From assembly GCF_051846935.1 (NCBI RefSeq), contig NZ_JBPYCS010000041.1, positions 1-17,311 on the forward strand: a DNA stretch of 17,311 nucleotides. The letters run 5' to 3'. The position numbers were made by a program, and so were the translations under genes. Shown here piece by piece: positions 14,093-17,311 of the stretch. This DNA comes from JBPYCR01 sp051846935. Lineage in GTDB: Bacteria > Bacillota > Bacilli > Bacillales > Amphibacillaceae. Each line of letters begins with the position of its first letter. Position 1 is the stretch's first letter. The notes under the pieces are model-generated. The model ran no database searches. It was not told the origin of the DNA and saw nothing but the letters and a program-made list of their open reading frames with translations.

Positions 14093-14782
14093 TTAAACCT
14101 CGGCTATAATTTCTATAATTAGAGTTGCTGCATTTTTTGCGGCCGCTTCTAGAAACTGTTCAAACGATAGCGATGATTGTTTGCCAGCTATATCGGATAA
14201 TGCACGAATTATAACAAATGGCTTATTATATTGATGACATACTTGTGCAATTGCCGCAGCTTCCATTTCTACTGCAATCATCGTTGGAAATTTACGATGA
14301 ATTTCTTTGGATTGACGTTCATCTTCAATAAATGCATCTCCAGAAGCGATTAAACCCGTCTTATATTGAACACTCAACTGTTTCATGGCTGACACGGCTT
14401 TACTTACAAGTTCACTACTAGCGGCAAAAGTTGCTGGCATTCCTGGAACTTGACCTTGTGCATATTGAAAGGCCGTTACATCAACGTCGTGATGGATAAC
14501 TTCTGTTGAAATTACAATATCACCTACTTGTAATTCCTGATCAAATCCTCCAGCAGACCCTGTATTAATAACACACGTTGGTGCAAAACGTTCATGCATT
14601 ATCGTTGTAGCCAATGCTGCATTAACTTTTCCAATACCTGATTTTAATAGTACGACTTTCTTCCCATTTAAAATACCAGTAATAAAAAGTGTATTTGCAA
14701 CGGTATGCTCTTGTTTATCATCCATCTGCTGAGATAAGTAAGATATTTCTTCATCCATTGCACCAATAATCCCGATTGTCAT
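14093..14782 (-). CDS. mtnN: 5'-methylthioadenosine/S-adenosylhomocysteine nucleosidase
   Basis: Cytoplasmic enzyme that hydrolyses methylthioadenosine and S-adenosylhomocysteine, releasing adenine. It removes the inhibitory by-product of methylation and feeds methionine salvage and the activated methyl cycle. The 229 aa align with E. coli Pfs at identical numbering: Glu12 (MDEE), Glu174 in VEMEAAAIA and the catalytic acid Asp197 in ALSDIA. GSAGGF (75-80) is the ribose/phosphate-binding glycine region. The ATG follows GAGGAGAT at normal spacing. It lies in the same orientation as yrrS (about 200 nt upstream) and yrhC. In B. subtilis yrrT precedes it and mccA/mccB follow; here neither is present. 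Confidence 0.96.
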   Translation of the reverse strand: MTIGIIGAMDEEISYLSQQMDDKQEHTVANTLFITGILNGKKVVLLKSGIGKVNAALATTIMHERFAPTCVINTGSAGGFDQELQVGDIVISTEVIHHDVDVTAFQYAQGQVPGMPATFAASSELVSKAVSAMKQLSVQYKTGLIASGDAFIEDERQSKEIHRKFPTMIAVEMEAAAIAQVCHQYNKPFVIIRALSDIAGKQSSLSFEQFLEAAAKNAATLIIEIIAEV

Positions 14783-14889
14783 TTTTACATCTCCTCGTCT
14801 ATTTATGTATATTGAGTAATATAGTTTGATCGCTAATGTTTCGGCTGCTAAAAAAAGTGAAAATGTACATAATTATTTATATAAATTAC

Positions 14890-14906
14890 GTGAACGTATC
14901 GTTCAC
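14890..14906. promoter_or_regulatory. Perfect palindrome in the yrrS-mtnN intergenic region
   Basis: GTGAACG and CGTTCAC form 7-bp arms around TAT, about 110 nt before the mtnN start. No T-tract follows on the - strand, so it is more operator-like than terminator-like. It lies in a 200-nt gap where I find no clear sigma-A promoter and no SAM-I (S-box) or T-box signature. Confidence 0.4.
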
Positions 14907-14982
14907 TCGTCCCTAGTCCGGTGAATGTAGTTGTATTACATTAACGGTATCGGTTTTTCAAAGTGAAATTCAATTATTTATA

Positions 14983-15630
14983 TTACTTTGCCAATTGTTT
15001 TAGTTTTTCAACCAGTATAGGTTTCCAACCTTGATGCTCAACCCATTCAATCGTTACACGGTAAATATCTGATTCATTATTCGAGGCATAAACTGTTCCA
15101 ATAGCTTTCTGATCACCAGCGTTTCCTATCCAATACGTAACCATTTCTTCTTTAGATATGCCTGTCGCAATCGATATAGCGCTTTCCATTTCGGCCCAGT
15201 CTTCTGATTCTTTTTTAAATTGAACGGTGTGCGGTTCCTCTTGTACAGTTCCAATTGGTTCCCAATTTCCTTTATATGCCTCAATTACATTTTCATCATT
15301 TGTTTCAATCGTTTCATAATCCAATTCGTAATTAGTTCCTTCATCGGCATAACTATTATTGACAGTAGATTTTCCGTTATCCTCGTTTTTATTAAGATCA
15401 TCATCGTCCACAATTAAAAATTGCTCGTCCGCTTCAGCAGTTGATTGTTGTTCATTCGACAATTGTTCATCATGCGTTTCTTTCGTATTACTTTTTTCAC
15501 CAAATAGAAATAAGTAAACGAAGACAATACTTAAAACAATTCCTAAAATAAGTAACACTGTAATTGCCTTTTTGTTTTTGCGTCTTTTTTCAAATTTGTC
15601 AACACGTGAAAAATGTTCAAAAGCGCTCAT
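14983..15630 (-). CDS. yrrS: YrrS-like membrane-anchored DUF1510 protein
   Basis: A 215-aa protein of unknown function matching YrrS of B. subtilis in architecture and position (after greA, before mtnN). It has a short basic cytoplasmic start (FSRVDKFEKRRKNKKA), one transmembrane helix at about 23-44 (ITVLLILGIVLSIVFVYLFLF), a long acidic low-complexity linker rich in Glu, Asp, Asn (45-115), and a C-terminal extracytoplasmic DUF1510 domain from about 118 (YKGNWEPIGTVQEEPHTVQF...GWKPILVEKLKQLAK) with the WIGNAGDQKAIGTV core. The ATG follows GGGAGGAAT. In B. subtilis it sits next to pbpI, hinting at an envelope role; pbpI is absent here. Confidence 0.85.
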   Translation of the reverse strand: MSAFEHFSRVDKFEKRRKNKKAITVLLILGIVLSIVFVYLFLFGEKSNTKETHDEQLSNEQQSTAEADEQFLIVDDDDLNKNEDNGKSTVNNSYADEGTNYELDYETIETNDENVIEAYKGNWEPIGTVQEEPHTVQFKKESEDWAEMESAISIATGISKEEMVTYWIGNAGDQKAIGTVYASNNESDIYRVTIEWVEHQGWKPILVEKLKQLAK

Positions 15631-15664
15631 CGTATTCCTCCCAACACAATGCTCTTTAAACTAA

Positions 15665-15693
15665 ATTGTAGCATAGTTTAACTACTATTCGAA
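15665..15693 (-). promoter_or_regulatory. Candidate yrrS promoter (extended -10)
   Basis: On the - strand TACAAT (15670-15665) is preceded by TGC, giving an extended -10, and 17 nt further up by TTCGAA (15693-15688), a poor -35. The transcript start would be about 30 nt before the yrrS ATG. CGAAAG / CTTTCG arms (about 15690-15706) overlap the -35. Confidence 0.5.
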
Positions 15694-16010
15694 AGATGGA
15701 CTTTCGTTTAATTCAGTCACGTATTTGATAGTACATATAATAAGCAGGTGCAGCGGCAGTTCAATTGAATTATTACCTTCTCGCTACCCTAGTCGTTACG
15801 TTTTTTACATTTTTGCAGTCACAGCCATAAAGCAATTAGCAATCACATTCATCTCAGTTGTTTAATTGGCGCTTTTCGATAGTAACATAAGTAACATAGC
15901 AAATAATGCTTTACGATGTTTGAAGAAAATACGATGCAACATGCAACTATCATATAAACGATATAACATAACGATTATATTTTGGTCGTGAGTGTTTCTT
16001 CGTACAAATA
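15694..16010. other. Gap between greA and yrrS with no gene
   Basis: Apart from the candidate yrrS promoter at one end and the greA terminator at the other, no ORF, structured RNA or repeat stands out in either strand. In B. subtilis this position holds pbpI (yrrR); no recognisable remnant is seen. Confidence 0.6.
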
Positions 16011-16039
16011 GAAAAGCGGACTCGTATGTAGTCCGCTTC
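16011..16039 (-). terminator. Rho-independent terminator of greA
   Basis: AAGCGGACT (16014-16022) and AGTCCGCTT (16030-16038) are perfect 9-bp arms with a 7-nt loop. On the - strand the stem is followed by a TTTCTATTTG tail. It starts 7 nt after the greA stop codon, so greA and yrrS are probably separate units. Confidence 0.87.
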
Positions 16040-16045
16040 TCCTCC

Positions 16046-16522
16046 CTATTGGATATCGACTATTTTTACTTGAATGTCTCCCCCGGGGGTCGTCACAAGT
16101 ACTTCCGTTCCCTTTTCATGACCAAGAAGACTTTTAGCCATTGGTGAATCATTTGAAATTTTACCTTCAAACGGATCCGCCTCAGCACTACCAACAATCG
16201 TGTACGTTTCTTCTTCTCCATTCGGTAATTCCTTAAAAGTAACAGATTTTCCTAACGATACAATATCGGAATTATCGTTATCATTCTCAATAATAACTGC
16301 ATTTCTAATCATTTTTTCTACTTGTGCAATTCTTGACTCAACAAACGCTTGCTCTTCTTTCGCCGAATCATATTCTGAGTTTTCTGATAAATCCCCAAAA
16401 TCACGAGCAACTTTAATTCGTTCAACAACTTCCTGGCGTCTTTCTGTTTTTAAGTAATGTAATTCCTTTTCTAACTTTTCTTTACCTTCTAATGTCATAT
16501 AATAACTTTTTTCTGTAGACAT
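16046..16522 (-). CDS. greA: Transcription elongation factor GreA
   Basis: Rescues backtracked RNA polymerase by stimulating cleavage of the nascent RNA 3' end. The 158 aa are the standard length. The N-terminal coiled coil (about 10-78) carries the acidic tip in RDFGDLSENSEYDSAKEEQ, with Asp44 and Glu47 in the positions of E. coli Asp41 and Glu44, and the C-terminal FKBP-like domain includes VGSAEADPFEGKISNDSPMAKSLLG. I start at ATG 16522 (MSTEKSYYMTLEG). An upstream in-frame GTG at 16534 lies inside the AAAGGAGTG ribosome site and is not credible. In B. subtilis udk precedes greA; here trmR is the next gene upstream, beyond a terminator. Confidence 0.96.
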   Translation of the reverse strand: MSTEKSYYMTLEGKEKLEKELHYLKTERRQEVVERIKVARDFGDLSENSEYDSAKEEQAFVESRIAQVEKMIRNAVIIENDNDNSDIVSLGKSVTFKELPNGEEETYTIVGSAEADPFEGKISNDSPMAKSLLGHEKGTEVLVTTPGGDIQVKIVDIQ

Positions 16523-16592
16523 GTTAAAAAACACTCCTTTTCTCTTTCTTTGGACAGTTTATTATTAATAAGCTTTTAATATGTTTGTACAT

Positions 16593-16627
16593 ATAAAAAC
16601 GACGCAGAAATTGCGTACGTTTTTATA
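16593..16627 (-). terminator. Terminator after trmR (bidirectional in form)
   Basis: AAAAACGACGCA pairs with TGCGTACGTTTTT with one bulged base and a short loop. The A-tract and T-tract on the two sides let it act on either strand, and here it would end the leftward trmR transcript about 100 nt after its stop. Confidence 0.75.
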
Positions 16628-16635
16628 CATTAATC

Positions 16636-16664
16636 ATTACTATGGCAGATAGTAATATTTTTTT
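16636..16664 (+). repeat. AT-rich perfect hairpin with T-tract between trmR and greA
   Basis: ATTACTAT and ATAGTAAT form 8-bp arms around GGCAG, followed on the + strand by seven T. The form is that of a + strand terminator, but no + strand gene is upstream. It may block antisense transcription into trmR. Confidence 0.4.
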
Positions 16665-16719
16665 CAATAGTTTATTTTCGCTAATTTATATGGTATTTCG
16701 ACAAAAAACGATAAGTACG

Positions 16720-17311
16720 TTATTTTTTAATGCTTAGAGCCATGCCATCTCCGACCGGAAGAAAGGACGTTATATAATTTGGATGACTTTGCAACCATGT
16801 GTTATAATTTTTAATTTTCTTTACGAGCTCGTTTTGGCGCTTGTTTTTGAGCTCAACATTCGTAGCGACATATCCTTTAAATAACACATTATCGGATACG
16901 ATAATACCTTCGCTTATTACCGTTGGATCAATTAGTTCAAAAAAGCGCTTATACTGCCCTTTAGCTGCATCAATCAATATAAAATCAAACGCTTTATCTT
17001 TAATGTATGCCATATTTAATACTTCTAAAGCATCTCCATATATAACTTCGATCTGCTTTTGTCTGTTTTGTTCTTTTATATATTGACGCGCTTCCTTATA
17101 TCGTCTTTCATGACGCTCAATCGTAATAATTTCAGATTGAGGGGCAGCTTCACTCATATGCAAAGCTGAATATCCAATAGCTGTTCCTATTTCTAAAATA
17201 CTTTTCGGTTTTTTTACACGTATTATCTGCTTTAAAAAATCAATACTTAATTTATCCATTATCGGAACGTGGTTTTCTGAAGCATATTCTTCTAATTTAT
17301 TACTCCATGGA
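16720..17311 (-). CDS. trmR: tRNA 5-hydroxyuridine O-methyltransferase TrmR/YrrM (truncated by window edge)
   Basis: SAM-dependent class I O-methyltransferase (family 3). In B. subtilis YrrM (TrmR) methylates 5-hydroxyuridine at the tRNA wobble position to 5-methoxyuridine. The frame stays open to the right edge beyond the internal ATG at 17259: the 17 extra codons read PWSNKLEEYASENHVPI, matching the YrrM N-terminal region KRLEAYAEEHHVPIM, so about 20 residues are missing. Visible motifs are the SAM-binding ILEIGTAIGYSALHMSEAAP, the acidic IERHERR, metal-site FILIDAAKGQYKRFF and SDNVLFKG, and the C-terminal FLPVGDGMALSIK. The genes for the hydroxylation step that follow it in B. subtilis (yrrN/yrrO) are not next to it here. 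Confidence 0.9.
   Translation of the reverse strand, partial: PWSNKLEEYASENHVPIMDKLSIDFLKQIIRVKKPKSILEIGTAIGYSALHMSEAAPQSEIITIERHERRYKEARQYIKEQNRQKQIEVIYGDALEVLNMAYIKDKAFDFILIDAAKGQYKRFFELIDPTVISEGIIVSDNVLFKGYVATNVELKNKRQNELVKKIKNYNTWLQSHPNYITSFLPVGDGMALSIKK

Noticed and set aside
14783..14982. SAM or SAH riboswitch upstream of mtnN
   Set aside because: No S-box, T-box or SAH-riboswitch landmark pairing was visible; only the short palindrome at 14890-14906 stands out.
16046..16534. GTG 16534 as start of greA
   Set aside because: It is part of the SD itself; ATG 16522 gives the standard 158-aa protein.

Overview
The window is AT-rich DNA from an endospore-forming member of the Bacillales. 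The evidence is an intact gene for the late mother-cell sigma factor sigma-K, a group-1 type Mrp (Mnh) antiporter operon, Bacillus-style Shine-Dalgarno sites with frequent TTG/GTG starts, and a trmR-greA-yrrS-mtnN-yrhC block resembling the yrr/yrh region of Bacillus subtilis. I cannot fix the genus.

Layout on the + strand. (1) 1-5232: Mrp cation/proton antiporter operon. mrpA enters from the left edge without its N-terminus; mrpC, mrpD, mrpE, mrpF and mrpG follow, tightly packed or overlapping, and end at a strong terminator. The expected mrpB between mrpA and mrpC is absent: the mrpA stop codon abuts the mrpC GTG start. (2) 5233-6036: uninterrupted sigK with a pro-sequence and no skin-type insertion. 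(3) 6037-6957: about 0.9 kb with a probable frameshifted gene remnant on the - strand and one unannotated small Cys-containing ORF with a good SD. (4) 6958-12872: oligopeptide ABC importer genes in the order oppB-oppC-oppD-oppA, then a terminator, then oppF separated by about 300 bp. The order is unusual because the binding-protein gene lies between the two ATPase genes.

(5) 12873-13753: gene-poor, rearranged-looking stretch with two degenerate copies of a GC-richer intergenic repeat, several palindromes and a possible fragment of a RluA-type pseudouridine synthase. It lies between convergent units: oppF reads rightward and yrhC reads leftward to a terminator at 13754-13788.

(6) 13774-17311, all on the - strand (transcribed right to left): trmR/yrrM (runs off the right edge), greA, yrrS, mtnN, yrhC. 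Terminators follow trmR, greA and yrhC, and promoter-like extended -10 sites precede yrrS and yrhC. Compared with my memory of the B. subtilis order, yrrN/yrrO, udk, pbpI, yrrT and mccA/mccB are not present between these genes.

Functionally the window combines Na+/pH homeostasis (Mrp), late sporulation control (sigK), peptide uptake (Opp), and housekeeping: tRNA wobble-uridine methylation, transcript cleavage and SAH/MTA recycling. I see no CRISPR array, tRNA, rRNA, intact transposase or phage gene. No complete new system is demonstrable. The points most worth a second look are the mrpB-less operon, the split opp operon, the small ORF at 6529-6699 and the palindromic candidate regulatory sites.
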